A DNA stretch of 64,000 nucleotides from Histomonas meleagridis (lineage: Eukaryota > Parabasalia > Tritrichomonadida > Dientamoebidae): positions 806,001 through 870,000 of the forward strand of contig WSYJ01000157.1 in NCBI GenBank assembly GCA_020186115.1, written 5' to 3'. The position numbers and the translations under genes are program-made. How positions within the stretch are numbered: position 1 is the first letter of the stretch; each line of letters opens with the position of its first letter. Under the pieces are notes generated by a model. It worked only from the letters and a program-made list of their open reading frames with translations, had not been told where the DNA came from and did no database searches. Positions 48,578 through 58,896 of this stretch are shown piece by piece.

Positions 48578-50863
48578 ATGTTCAAGCAAAAAGAACTTCC
48601 ATTCGATGATGTAACAAAAAATCCACAAGAGAAATCTGTTCCAAGAAAAACAGACGAGTTTTTACAACATATAGAATTTCTAGCATCTTCACCTCAAATT
48701 GATTTATCATTTATAGGACCATATATTATCCAGTTTTTAAAGTTACCACGACTCAAGAATGAAGCAAAAAAGTTTGTGTATTTTGCTATTCGAGATTTAC
48801 TTTTACCTGACGATTTTTGGGTAGACTTTATTCAAATGCACAAAAGTGATCTTAATATAAATAACCCTTGCGCTGAAGGCTTGATCATTTCTTTAAGCAA
48901 TGCCCCTGTTAGTGTTATCTTATCCGAAATGAATAATTTTTCGTTTTTAGATCCTTTTTATACTTCTAATGATCCCAATCTCAAGTACGCTGGTTTTTAC
49001 ACATTTTATGCATTCATGGGATATATAAAAATCAGTCCAGCTATTGTTCAATCCACACTTTATCAATTGAATAGCAAAGCACCAAAACTCATATTTATAT
49101 GTCTTAAAATCATTCAATTCCTTATTTCTATTGATTACCCCAATATTAATGATCTTCTCAAGCCATATCACAATTATATTATGAACACTGCATATGTTCA
49201 TGGACATCTTCTTAATATCTCTTTACTTGAGCTTATCATTAACATTATCAAACCCGACATTCAACAACTTCTTTCACTTCTTCCACATGTTTCACTTTCA
49301 TCACGAGCATATATTCTTTCGAAAATTCCAACATTACCAAACTTCAGCCATATTTCCGACATCCCACCCTCTTCCATTATACCCGAAATTGTTTCTATTA
49401 TTAATCATCCATTTAGTGATGGAATGAGAACTAATTTAGTAATTTCAGCACTTAAAATTATCGAAAAGGCACACAGTCACCGTTACTTTGATCATATGTT
49501 AGAATATCTTTATACGACAGATTACCCATATGGGCTTGATGTGGTTTCACAGTTAGTTTACGTCGCGAGCACGTTTAATGAGCTTTCAAGAATTATCGCA
49601 AAAGGAAACGAAGCCGTTAAGCAAAAGGAGTTTTTCACTGATTTATGCGCCGTATCGGCACTTGTTGCTTCGCAAACTAATACCGACATATTAGCCGAGT
49701 TATTCAAATTACTATTAAGCCAAAATGAACAAAATCGTCATTGGGTTCTTGCCGCTTCAGCAGTAGCTTCATATATGTGGCATCAAAAAGCAAATATATC
49801 ATCTAAAGTTCAAACAATATTCGAATTATCAAAGACAGTTAAAAACCCATCAATAAGAGCATTATTACTTTTATACATATCAGAATTCGTACCTCCACAT
49901 CTTCAAGCAAATCTTTTGAAATGCATGAAAGAAGTTTTATTCCCTAATAATTCAGCTACCAGTGAGCCAATAAATTTAAAGTTCACAACAACTGCTGAAA
50001 ATCAAATTCCTTTGTTATTACAAGTTGCTCTTGTTTATGCGATGGTTGTAAAATTAGGATTTTTCGATGAAATAGATGAATTAAAAGAAGAAATGTCAGA
50101 CCCATTGTTCCAATTAGCAGTAGCACAAGGAAAAGCACAGATGGCTAACACAATGAATATGAGAAGAGTCCAAAGAAGGCCAAGCTTTCTTGATGCTAAA
50201 CTTCAAGCCAATTCAAGTGAACTTCCTCCCGCTTCACCGTTTATTTGTTGCAGCGTAATTGACTTAGGTTTGTTAGCAAGTTCACTGTGTCCGCAATCGT
50301 TAACCACCAACTTAACGGTCAACAGAGATTTTGTTGAGATTTCGCCCGTTTATCATGCCATGACGATCGAAATCGCCTCAATTGTGGATCCTATTCAAAG
50401 GAGCATATGTCTTGATCTTAGAGTATCTACAAAAGGTGTAGTACCATCAGTTACTATTACACTTGATGTGCCAATTACACTTTCTCTTCCTCAAGTACCC
50501 GAGTGGATAATCAAAGGATTACAAGAAGGAACAAAAGTTACTCATAGGTTCTCGTTCACAGCAGAAAAGTTGGATAACCCATTTGCTATGATTTCTGTGA
50601 TCCAAGAGAATGTCCATGTATTAGATATCAAAGTTTGCTTACCATTAATCGACACATTTAGGAAAATCGAGCCACCTAAAGAACTAATGGTCTGTATGTG
50701 GGACAAACTAAGGTACCAGAGAGAAAACATAGATCTTCCAGATGCAATGTGGACATCACAATTTGGATGCATCGCTGTAAGAAACGGTGTTGCAAGATCA
50801 AACTCTGAGCAATTTTTGGACATGCTTCCTTCAGCATTCAAAACTTGTTCTGTTGTGAATTAA
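48578..50863 (+). CDS. HEAT-repeat protein with adaptin-like appendage, unassigned
   Basis: The first ATG of the frame is at 48578 (MFKQKELPFDDV, 761 residues). Residues ~20-520 are helical repeats of adaptin or HEAT type, followed by a basic linker (MRRVQRRPSF) and a C-terminal beta-rich region from ~565 on that looks like an appendage domain (TVNRDFVEISPVYH, VTITLDVPITLSLP, FAMISVIQENVHVLDIKVCL). This order resembles large subunits of adaptor or TSET-like complexes, but none of their diagnostic motifs were seen. It may be a diverged vesicle-coat subunit. No signal peptide is present. Confidence 0.45.
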   Translation: MFKQKELPFDDVTKNPQEKSVPRKTDEFLQHIEFLASSPQIDLSFIGPYIIQFLKLPRLKNEAKKFVYFAIRDLLLPDDFWVDFIQMHKSDLNINNPCAEGLIISLSNAPVSVILSEMNNFSFLDPFYTSNDPNLKYAGFYTFYAFMGYIKISPAIVQSTLYQLNSKAPKLIFICLKIIQFLISIDYPNINDLLKPYHNYIMNTAYVHGHLLNISLLELIINIIKPDIQQLLSLLPHVSLSSRAYILSKIPTLPNFSHISDIPPSSIIPEIVSIINHPFSDGMRTNLVISALKIIEKAHSHRYFDHMLEYLYTTDYPYGLDVVSQLVYVASTFNELSRIIAKGNEAVKQKEFFTDLCAVSALVASQTNTDILAELFKLLLSQNEQNRHWVLAASAVASYMWHQKANISSKVQTIFELSKTVKNPSIRALLLLYISEFVPPHLQANLLKCMKEVLFPNNSATSEPINLKFTTTAENQIPLLLQVALVYAMVVKLGFFDEIDELKEEMSDPLFQLAVAQGKAQMANTMNMRRVQRRPSFLDAKLQANSSELPPASPFICCSVIDLGLLASSLCPQSLTTNLTVNRDFVEISPVYHAMTIEIASIVDPIQRSICLDLRVSTKGVVPSVTITLDVPITLSLPQVPEWIIKGLQEGTKVTHRFSFTAEKLDNPFAMISVIQENVHVLDIKVCLPLIDTFRKIEPPKELMVCMWDKLRYQRENIDLPDAMWTSQFGCIAVRNGVARSNSEQFLDMLPSAFKTCSVVN

Positions 50864-51025
50864 CAAGTATTTTTTTCAGGATATCATTAAACAAATGAAT
50901 GGACTATAAACATTTTATTAGCAAAAATTTCCATTAATCTTAAAACTGTTATTTTATCAATAAGTTGTGTTGATGAAATGATATTTTTAATTGTAAGTTT
51001 GAAAAACATTTTTGGATTATAGCAG

Positions 51026-51033
51026 CCGTTTAT
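51026..51033 (+). promoter_or_regulatory. CCGTTTAT motif upstream of the kinase gene
   Basis: The complement of the AAACGG motif seen before other genes lies ~35 bp before the ATG of the kinase gene. Regulatory role inferred from recurrence only. Confidence 0.3.
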
Positions 51034-51067
51034 TTTCTTGATGAGTTTTGTGAAGTTTACGTGAACG

Positions 51068-51985
51068 ATGGACCTTATGATAGGGGACGACCCTAAACTT
51101 TCCCAATATGTCGTTAATGTTGATGATTATAATATATTAGAAAAGCTTAGATCAGGTGGATTTGGAATCGTTGATAAAGTTCAAGAAAAGAAAACTGGAA
51201 AAATATATGCAGCTAAGAATATAAATGCAAAAGGAAAAAAATTGGCAGATACTCAAATGATTAAGCAAGAAATAGAAGTTTTTTTGAAAGTTAAAGGACC
51301 ATGGATTGTTCCATTCCATGGGATATCTTTAACAAATTTTTCAGGCGAAAATTATCCAACGATTTTTACTGATTTCATGTGTAACGGCTCTCTTGGAGAA
51401 CTGCTTCGTCGTGAACGTACAACGCATGATGAAAGATGGGATAATACTTCAAAATTGATAATCATCTATGGAATTGCCAAAGCCATGTCTCTTCTTCATC
51501 ATAACCAAATAATCCACAAAGACCTCAAGCCAGACAATATACTCTTAGATGAAAAACTTTATCCATATATTTCTGATTTTGGTATGTCATCTTTTTTTGA
51601 TTCCGAAATTAAATCGCCAAACGGCGGTACCCCTGTTTTTATGGCTCCTGAGATCTACAAAAATGATCCTTATGACTCTAAAGTTGATGTTTATGCTTTT
51701 TCAATGCTTTGTTATCAGATTCTTGTTGGAAAAGAGCCTTTCCAAGAAATAAAAAACAATGTCTTTGTACTATGGCATCGTATAATTGGTGGAGCCAGGC
51801 CACCAATACCTGATAGTATTCCAAAAGAAATCAGTAATATCATTACAAAAGGGTGGAGCAAAGATCCAAAAGCGAGACCAACCTTTGATGAAATTATAGA
51901 TGAAATAGAAAGTGGAAAAGTGACTTTAGATGGTGTTGATACATTAAGATTTGAAGAATATAGAGAATCAATAAAAAGTAACTAA
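51068..51985 (+). CDS. Protein kinase
   Basis: The 305-residue protein consists of one eukaryotic protein kinase domain. Visible parts are the Gly loop (LRSGGFGIV, residues 27-35), Lys50 in YAAKNI, Glu70 of helix C, catalytic loop HKDLKPDN (150-157), DFG (170-172) and APE (193-195) after GGTPVFM. HKD replaces the usual HRD, and the activation loop is short. The sequence between 140 and 220 (SLLHHNQIIHKDLKPDNILL, then KVDVYAFSMLCYQILVGKEP) has the TKL-like look of the large trichomonad kinase family. All residues needed for catalysis are there except the HRD Arg. Substrate unknown. Confidence 0.88.
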   Translation: MDLMIGDDPKLSQYVVNVDDYNILEKLRSGGFGIVDKVQEKKTGKIYAAKNINAKGKKLADTQMIKQEIEVFLKVKGPWIVPFHGISLTNFSGENYPTIFTDFMCNGSLGELLRRERTTHDERWDNTSKLIIIYGIAKAMSLLHHNQIIHKDLKPDNILLDEKLYPYISDFGMSSFFDSEIKSPNGGTPVFMAPEIYKNDPYDSKVDVYAFSMLCYQILVGKEPFQEIKNNVFVLWHRIIGGARPPIPDSIPKEISNIITKGWSKDPKARPTFDEIIDEIESGKVTLDGVDTLRFEEYRESIKSN

Positions 51986-52073
51986 ATGTAATTAAAGTTT
52001 CAAAATGTTATATGTTTATGCATAATGTATGTTGAGCTAATAATTGTTTTTTGTTTTTGTTTTGCTGTTTGGT

Positions 52074-52085
52074 AAACGGTTTAAT
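52074..52085 (+). promoter_or_regulatory. AAACGGTTTAAT motif before DNAAF1
   Basis: Identical 12-mer to that at 19520-19531, ending 11 bp before the ATG. The AACGG core fits a Myb-type recognition sequence; function inferred. Confidence 0.4.
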
Positions 52086-52096
52086 ACGTTATTGCA

Positions 52097-52930
52097 ATGA
52101 GCGATTTCGCTGAAGAAGAAGAAGATGGTTCGCCAATCACAAAGAAAGCCATTAAAGAATCTATTAAAAAACACAAATTATACATAACGCCTGAACTAAA
52201 TGATGTGCTTTATTTGCATTATTCAGGATTCACAAAAATCGAAAATCTTGATCCATTCATCAATCTAAAAGCTTTGTGGCTTAACAACAATGCAATTTCA
52301 ACGATCGAAGGGCTTGATCAACTCCAAAATTTAAGATCATTATATCTGCAAAATAACATTATTGAAAAAATTTCTGGTCTTGATAAGCTATCAAATCTTG
52401 ATACATTATGCTTGTCTACCAATTTTATCCAAGAAATTGAAGGTTTGGGAGGATGTACTAAATTGTCAACAATAGAACTTGATCATAATAAATTAATGGA
52501 TCCATCTAAACTTTCTGGCCTTTTAGAAGCTCCTTCACTTACTATAATCAACCTGAGCAATAATATGATTTCTGATGAAAGATTTCTAGATATTATTTCT
52601 GGCCTACAAAAACTTCGAGTCTTAAGAATGGAAGGAAACGCTGTTACGAGAAACATGAAAAACTATAGAAGGCGTATTATTCTTCAATTTCCAGATCTTC
52701 GATATCTTGATGATGCACCTGTTACAGATGAAGAGCGAAGACTTGTTAACGCATGGAAAGAAGGAGGAATTGAAGCAGAGAAAAGAGAAAGACAACTTAT
52801 AAAGCAAGAAAAAGACTTAAAACATGAAGAAAATATGAAACAATTTTATGAACTTAGGAAAAAGAGCGAAGAAAAAAATGGCGAAACTCCTCCCGAAGAA
52901 GAATCACATGAAATTGTTGATATTGATTAA
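52097..52930 (+). CDS. DNAAF1: Dynein axonemal assembly factor 1 (DNAAF1/ODA7/LRRC50)
   Basis: The 277-residue protein matches DNAAF1 closely: [19 protein letters not shown], then [22 protein letters not shown] repeats with LxxLxLxxNxIxxIEGL (residues ~42-190), then ITRNM-like [28 protein letters not shown] and [24 protein letters not shown]1 is a cytosolic factor that helps preassemble outer-arm dynein, so its presence confirms motile flagella. The C-terminus is short (ends [11 protein letters not shown]), lacking the long variable tail of animals. An AAACGGTTTAAT motif is directly upstream. A partial duplicate of its 3' end lies ~240 bp downstream. Confidence 0.9.
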   Translation: MSDFAEEEEDGSPITKKAIKESIKKHKLYITPELNDVLYLHYSGFTKIENLDPFINLKALWLNNNAISTIEGLDQLQNLRSLYLQNNIIEKISGLDKLSNLDTLCLSTNFIQEIEGLGGCTKLSTIELDHNKLMDPSKLSGLLEAPSLTIINLSNNMISDERFLDIISGLQKLRVLRMEGNAVTRNMKNYRRRIILQFPDLRYLDDAPVTDEERRLVNAWKEGGIEAEKRERQLIKQEKDLKHEENMKQFYELRKKSEEKNGETPPEEESHEIVDID

Positions 52931-53132
52931 ATTTAGATATAGAATAACAATGTTTTTATTTTCGAATTTGAGTTTAAATATATTTTGTTCAATAAATTTT
53001 TTTTTTAAATAATTCACTAATTACGAAGATTATAACTTTGTTTCAGTAGCATCGAATATGATTTGGATAAAATTGCATTGTAAAAAAAAATATCTGAACT
53101 TAAGATATAGAACAGAGAATATAATTTGACTT

Positions 53133-53225
53133 GAAGAAGAATCCCATGAAATTGATGATATTATCAAATTATATATGTAGAATAATAATGTTTTATTTTA
53201 GAATTTAAATTTTAAAATAAATATA
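53133..53225 (+). repeat. Diverged duplicate of the DNAAF1 3' end
   Basis: The sequence GAAGAAGAATCCCATGAAAT and the following ~70 bp repeat, with changes, the end of DNAAF1 and its 3' flank (52895-52990). The duplicate lacks the rest of the gene and has no start, so it is non-functional. Confidence 0.55.
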
Positions 53226-53378
53226 ATTTTATTATTGAGATAACAAATGATTTTATAATCCTTAAAATTAATTTAGATAAATAAATTTTAAATAAATAAA
53301 GATCTTAGGAAAACTGGGAAATATATATTTTATTGAAAAATAAATATAAACATAATTTTTGTGATGATCAAGAATGAA

Positions 53379-54257
53379 TTAGAAAAAACTTTTCTTAATA
53401 ACATTCATGTTACCGAATTTGTTCGATTTATATGAATTAAGTGTTACCACAGTTGTGGTATGAACTCCTAAAAATGCATTCTTCCCTATTTTTGGTTCAT
53501 TTTTCCCATAGTAAAATATAAATAAAAGGCTAACGCACAGATGAAAAGAATATTTCCCAATTTTACTTACATTTTCTCCGATATTAATTAATTCTAAATT
53601 ATAACATGCTTCAAAGGATCTATCCTTTATTGAATGAACAGAATTTGGAATTGTAATATTTGATAATGCAATACATTTATAAAAAGAATAGTTACCAATA
53701 ATATTAATATTATCACCAAAAGTTACAAACTTCAACTCAATGCAATTAAAAAATAATCCACATGTAATTAATTCAACTTTATCTGGAATTGAAATTTCAG
53801 GTAATTTAAAGCAATAAGCAAATGCATAAAAATCAATCATTTTTACACCATTTCCAATAATTATGAAATCTATAATTGAACAATGAAAAAAGGTATAACT
53901 TCTAATCTCCAAAACTGAATCAGGTATTTTGATGTTTGTTAATTTATAACATCTACTAAAAGCATCTTTCCCAATTTTATAAACACTTTCGCCAATAATC
54001 ACCTTTTCTAAATTTGTACAATATTTAAAAGCATAATCTCCTATAGACATTAAATAATCTTTGATTTCCACAGAAACAAGAGAATTCCAATTGTAAAATG
54101 CATATTTCCCAAGATTTCTTACTTCATTAATTATAATATGTTTCACATTAAACCTAGAATATTGAAATTGTTTTATTTCCGATTTATTTGAAATGAAAAG
54201 AACATTTTCATCTTTTATACAAATAGAACAAGATAAAACAAAATGTATAATAATCAT
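53379..54257 (-). CDS. BspA-like leucine-rich-repeat protein, truncated secreted form
   Basis: The 292-residue protein begins with a signal peptide (MIIIHFVLSCSIC) and continues with about ten LRR_5 units of ~23 residues, with the repeating AFxxCxxLxxIxIPDSV pattern (YAFKYCTNLEKVIIGESV, DAFSRCYKLTNIKIPDSV, YSFYKCIALSNITIPNSV). After the repeats comes the sequence KFGNMNVIKKSFF and a stop. In the longer BspA-like gene here, the corresponding TFGNMEITKG is followed by a Ser/Thr stalk and tail; those are absent. It is either a secreted short form or a recently truncated copy. The open frame and tidy repeats argue against decay. Confidence 0.75.
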   Translation of the reverse strand: MIIIHFVLSCSICIKDENVLFISNKSEIKQFQYSRFNVKHIIINEVRNLGKYAFYNWNSLVSVEIKDYLMSIGDYAFKYCTNLEKVIIGESVYKIGKDAFSRCYKLTNIKIPDSVLEIRSYTFFHCSIIDFIIIGNGVKMIDFYAFAYCFKLPEISIPDKVELITCGLFFNCIELKFVTFGDNINIIGNYSFYKCIALSNITIPNSVHSIKDRSFEACYNLELINIGENVSKIGKYSFHLCVSLLFIFYYGKNEPKIGKNAFLGVHTTTVVTLNSYKSNKFGNMNVIKKSFF

Positions 54258-54425
54258 TTAATAATTTTAATGATAATCTTAAGAAAGAAATACCAATAAA
54301 ATTAAGTTTTTGATTTTTCTAATCGTTCATTCACAATCGGAATAAACATAAGATCGTGGACATTGAGCATTAAAAAATTATATTGAAACTTGTATAATTT
54401 TGAATGTTTAGAAAGATATTAATTT

Positions 54426-54890
54426 TTAAGCATCTTCATTGGATTGATTTTCTTCATTATTGGCTTCCTCTTCGTCACTAGTATCGGTCATATCTTTGTC
54501 AGTCAAATTTGGAAGTTCCTTTGATTGATCATCTGATGCACTAAAATCTTCATCATCATCAACCCATTTTTCCCAATCGATTTTTACATAATGGAGCTTT
54601 TGCGTGGTTTTAGCAAGTCTAGGCCACCATACTGATGAATTTCGTTTTCTTAAGTTTAACTGGATATAACGGCCATATTTTACATATCTTGTTTCTTTAT
54701 CAGTCGGATCAATCTCATCAAATAACTCAAGATTTAGATCATATTTTTGATCAGGGGAAACTGTTCGCCCTTTAAAGATGAAACAATTCGGATTGAATTG
54801 AATTTCTTCATCCTGGACATCTTGGAGCTTGATAGTAACATATACAGTTGTTCTACCTTGAGCCCACATAATTGAAGGATTTAAAGTCAT
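54426..54890 (-). CDS. SBA1: Hsp90 co-chaperone p23 (Sba1/PTGES3 family)
   Basis: The 154-residue protein has a CS domain with the p23 signature. It begins MTLNPSIMWAQGRTTVYVTI, matching the P-x-x-x-WAQR opening, and contains WWPRLAKT (residues 88-95, the p23 WPRLTKE motif), then KIDWEKWVDDDE as in KxDFxKWxDEDE. The last 40 residues are acidic and Ser/Asn-rich, as in p23, where they contribute to chaperone activity. p23 binds ATP-bound Hsp90 and stabilises client complexes. An initiator-like TCATT lies at 54899-54903. An AAACGG motif occurs at 54951-54956. Confidence 0.9.
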   Translation of the reverse strand: MTLNPSIMWAQGRTTVYVTIKLQDVQDEEIQFNPNCFIFKGRTVSPDQKYDLNLELFDEIDPTDKETRYVKYGRYIQLNLRKRNSSVWWPRLAKTTQKLHYVKIDWEKWVDDDEDFSASDDQSKELPNLTDKDMTDTSDEEEANNEENQSNEDA

Positions 54891-55394
54891 TCTGTAGGAA
54901 TGAAAATTTGCTAAGTGGTCGCTGCATCTTTGGGTGTACGATCATAAAATAAACGGCTATTCATTGAATTTACTGTTCTTGCTTTGCAGTTTTTGAAAAC
55001 TTTTGAACAGGCATTAACCGCTTTTGGGATGATAACTGTTTTAATGTCATTTTTTAGAAAAGAAAATTCATAAATTTTTTTAATAAATAAATTTCCATCT
55101 ATGTTCTTGTGATGTTTAATTTCATTTTTATTCGTTTATTAAATATGATAAAATTATCCAAATTTTAAGAAAATTTTTTCTTTCTTTACAAATTGTCATT
55201 AAATGTTAGTTTAAGCATTTTAGAACGAAATAAACATATATCCGTCTGCTAAAATATTAACTATTTTACTATAATATATTAAAACTTTTGTACATGTATT
55301 AAGAAATAACTAAAGAAAAAATAAAAATTTATATCAATGAATCATTTTCAAATCATTCAATTACATTAAATAAAATAAACTGAATATAAATATT
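54891..55394. other. Intergenic region with promoter motifs of p23
   Basis: About 500 bp. A TCATT initiator-like site (54899-54903, minus strand) and an AAACGGC motif (54951-54957) lie near the p23 start. The remainder is AT-rich and featureless. Confidence 0.45.
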
Positions 55395-56183
55395 CTATTT
55401 TTTAAATATGATAAATACATTAATACAAACAAATGCACCAATTCCAATGAAATAGCAAATCCAAATGAAAATTTTCTGCATAAATATTTTCCACTTCCAT
55501 AATTTTATAAGGTTTGGAAATTCCATAAAATTACAAAAACTATGAATGAAAACACAAAGAATGTAATTGTGCGTTTTCATCCACATACAAGCTTGCCACC
55601 ATCCAAATACGGTAACGAAAGTGCACTGAAACAAGTAATTCCATAATTTCTGCATAAATTTGCCTTCTTCAAAAAAGAACTTATAGAAGTGACAAACACC
55701 AAATGCAATTGGGGAGAGAAATATGATTTTAGTAGTTGAGATTCCTGAAAGTTCCCAAAGAGAACAAGTAAACCCACGAAAAATCATTTCTTCACAAATT
55801 GGAGCTAAGATAACTGCTTTTAGAGAATCACAATTCCAATAATGTATAATACGCTTCACAGTGAAATGCCCAAATGAAATCCTTTTGGTTATGATCATTT
55901 TATTATGTGAATCTAGTTCATTTTGAACTATTGCACCAAAGAATAGAAGAATAGATTCAAATGCCGCCCACAAAGATAGTTCCCACTCATGAAAGAAATG
56001 AAAGTATTGATATGATTTTAATACAATAATTAAAATAAAAGATAATATTGTCATTGAAATCATAATAACAATTCTGTAAGTGGATTGCGATAAACTATGG
56101 CAGCAACAGATCTGAAGACAGAATAAAAAGACGAGTAATAAACTAAAACTAACTGTAATGACCACAGCTAGCCATTTCTTCAT
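55395..56183 (-). CDS. RCE1: CAAX prenyl protease 2 (RCE1)
   Basis: The 262-residue protein has about seven hydrophobic segments and the three motifs of the RCE1/ABI family: EExxxR as CEEMIFRG (Glu131, Glu132, Arg136), FxxxH as FGVCH (Phe161, His165), and HxxxN as HSFCN (His214, Asn218). RCE1 cleaves the last three residues from prenylated CAAX proteins at the endoplasmic reticulum. The N-terminal region with a CCCH patch is diverged. The gene lies in the same window as the prenyltransferase alpha subunit and a CAAX-ending Rho GTPase. Length is close to that of other eukaryotic RCE1 proteins (about 300). Confidence 0.85.
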   Translation of the reverse strand: MKKWLAVVITVSFSLLLVFLFCLQICCCHSLSQSTYRIVIMISMTILSFILIIVLKSYQYFHFFHEWELSLWAAFESILLFFGAIVQNELDSHNKMIITKRISFGHFTVKRIIHYWNCDSLKAVILAPICEEMIFRGFTCSLWELSGISTTKIIFLSPIAFGVCHFYKFFFEEGKFMQKLWNYLFQCTFVTVFGWWQACMWMKTHNYILCVFIHSFCNFMEFPNLIKLWKWKIFMQKIFIWICYFIGIGAFVCINVFIIFKK

Positions 56184-56490
56184 GAATGGGGAAATGTAAA
56201 CGTCATTTATTTAATTTTTTCTATGTGATCCCTCAAATCATTACTTCTTTAATTTTTATATCTCTATTTTATTGTCAAACATTTTAAACATATTTTTGAT
56301 TAAAATTATAATTCTCAATTTTGGTCTTTATTGAAACATTAAGGTTTTATAAATACATAGCAAGACAATGAGATTTTTTGTTAAAAATTTTCTTTCAATT
56401 CAATTTTGACAGAATTCTTCGGCTTTGTAAACTATTGTAAATTTCCTCATTGTCAAATCAACTTCTCTATCGTAGGAATTTCAATTAAAA

Positions 56491-57156
56491 ATGATCGTCT
56501 ATAAAATACCATTTCCAAAAATGAATTGGTTTCAATCAAGTAGCAAAGCAACATTCAAGCCAATGAAGAAATTCTTTTCCAATCCCAAAAGGCAGGCACT
56601 CCAACAACATGCAATGGACACTTTAGGTTTTGGAAATATGAAAGAAGCTGTACAACTTCCAGAAGGTGAAGATCTCAATGAATGGCTTGCTGTTAATGTC
56701 GTTGATTTTTACAAACAGTTATCAATGCTATATGCAACTGTTACGGAATTTTGTACTCCGGAAACATGTCCTCAAATGACAGCAGGACCTGGATATAAAT
56801 ATTTATGGTCTGATGGGCGTTCAAAGCCTAGAGATGTCCCAGCATGCGAATACATTAAGCTTCTTTTTGAGTGGGTTGAAAATCAACTTGATGATGAAGC
56901 AATATTTCCATCAATGATCGGCGTTTCTTTCCCAAAGAACTTTGAATCTATTGTTAAGAACATAATGAAAAGACTTTTCAGGATTTATGCACACTGCTAT
57001 TACCACCATTTGGAGAACTTCAAAGAATTAGGAACAATGGTCCATCTGAACACATCGTTCAAACAGTTTATATACTTCACAAAAGAGTTTAACTTAATTC
57101 CTCAAGAACAACTTGATCCTTTGAAAGACATTATTGATGGAATCTTAAAAGGTTAA
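56491..57156 (+). CDS. MOB1: MOB1-like kinase activator
   Basis: The 221-residue protein is a full-length Mob1/phocein-family protein. Zinc ligands are visible: Cys88 and Cys93 in CTPETCP, His168 and His173 in AHCYYHH. Family blocks are MDTLGFGNMKEAVQLPEGE, NEWLAVNVVDFYKQ, PGYKYLWSDG and HLNTSFKQFIYFTKEF. MOB1 activates NDR/LATS-type kinases in the Hippo and mitotic-exit pathways. Start could also be Met at 56521 (MNWFQSSSKATFKP), which is the usual family beginning; the first Met gives ten extra residues. It ends GTTAAAC-like, consistent with the TAAA polyadenylation signal. Confidence 0.9.
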   Translation: MIVYKIPFPKMNWFQSSSKATFKPMKKFFSNPKRQALQQHAMDTLGFGNMKEAVQLPEGEDLNEWLAVNVVDFYKQLSMLYATVTEFCTPETCPQMTAGPGYKYLWSDGRSKPRDVPACEYIKLLFEWVENQLDDEAIFPSMIGVSFPKNFESIVKNIMKRLFRIYAHCYYHHLENFKELGTMVHLNTSFKQFIYFTKEFNLIPQEQLDPLKDIIDGILKG

Positions 57157-57374
57157 ACATGGCCTTGTTTTATTTATTGTTTTTCACTTTCTTTAATGTT
57201 ATTATCGTTTTTATATTTACACCAACGCTGCGACTTGTAAATACGTTAGATCTAAGCACAACTATGTGAAGTAAATTAACGTATTTTTTTTACAATAACG
57301 TTCACCATGATTTTAAACTGGTGCGTAAATGTCTTTCATAGTCACAAAAATGACACAAACCCAGTGCCTTTGGA

Positions 57375-57651
57375 GGATCAATTACACAACCGCAGACCAA
57401 ACCTCCAAATCCTCTCAATCGATTTTTAAAGGGTAAATTCCGAACGATATAAAACGATCCCACTTTTTAAAAGAAATTATTATTCTATCAATTTGATTTT
57501 CAATAAAAATATAAATGACACCTATTTTGAATGAAAATAGAAAATGAAATACGGTTTGGCAAAATACAGTCCGATTAAAAAACATTAAAAAAATGATGAG
57601 TGTCACAATAACTTATTGAATACTTTATGAATGTGTAAACTATTCATTGAT
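57375..57651 (+). repeat. Left terminal inverted repeat (277 bp)
   Basis: Reads GGATCAATTACACAACCGCA inward and matches the reverse complement of 58897-59173 along its whole length with one visible difference (A versus G in the run near 57592). The 63-codon frames inside both arms are a by-product. Confidence 0.85.
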
Positions 57652-58896
57652 TTTACACGAATCACAGTGAGTGATATGGGTTTTTGATTTTTTTATTAAT
57701 AAATATTTAATAAACATTAATGTTTTGTGACTTTAGAAATCATGTTTTACATAAATAAGATATTAAGGCTTTTATTTATTTTCGATAACTTTGAATATTT
57801 TATATATTCCAAAGCAATGCATTTATTATTAAATTTTATTTTTTAATATGTTTCGTTTCATTCGGATTTCACAGATGAGATAGTTTATTCTATGATATTT
57901 ACATTATGTATCATGATGGTGAATATAGATTGTATTTATAATAGTTCACATAATGTAAGAGGAAATTTTGATCAATAAAAAAATATATCAATATTTCGAA
58001 TCATAATTCTAATATTAGAAGTCGGATGCTTCTGAAAGTACTAATAATTTGTCATTTTTTAATCTCATAGAATTGTTATAATTAATAATTCTTCATTATG
58101 TAATTATATATATAGTAAAAATGTTTCTCATGAATATTTACTGTGTTATATCTTTTGTAATTTATATGAAATTAATGAAACAGCACCTCATTATGCAATA
58201 TGACAAGGTCATTATGCAGTTGCAAAAGTACAAAAAGAAATCGGTGGTATAAATGCTAATGATATTTATTTATTCTATTAAAAAAACACTTTAGTAATTT
58301 TATCTTAAATATTATAAGCAGCACTATGGGCATCTTCAAGTGGTCATGCATAAATAGTTAAATTACTTATGGAACAAAAATAATATGATATTAATACTAT
58401 AGATATTTATTTTCTTTTGTATTCATTTTAATCATTTGGTATTTTCAAATTATATTCGGAAATATAGATATTTCATATAAACATTTGGAATTACTTATAA
58501 ACATGTAAAACAGTGCATATGATATCATCAAAAAATATAAATACAGATATAATTCGAATGATATATTATTTAAATCCAAATTCATCGAAATGATAAAAGG
58601 ATGATATCCAATTATCGAAATAGACTTTATATAAATCCGCTTTGTTTAAATACAATATTATTATTTCATGATATTTGAACTATTAGAATTATATATATAC
58701 AAATTTGATTAATCGAATATTTTTATATCGTATTTCATTACAACAAAAAAAAAATATCAGAAATAATGAATATTTATATATAAGATTCGAATTTAATGCT
58801 ATCATATAAATTTCGGTCATAATCATATCTAAATCATTCTAATAAACTTTAGGTATATATATGACGTAATATAGTTTTACTCAAATTTCAACTTTG

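Noticed and set aside
57415-57606. 63-codon reading frame, repeated at 58942-59133
   Set aside because: Both frames lie inside the transposon inverted repeats and are identical because of the repeat, not because of coding.
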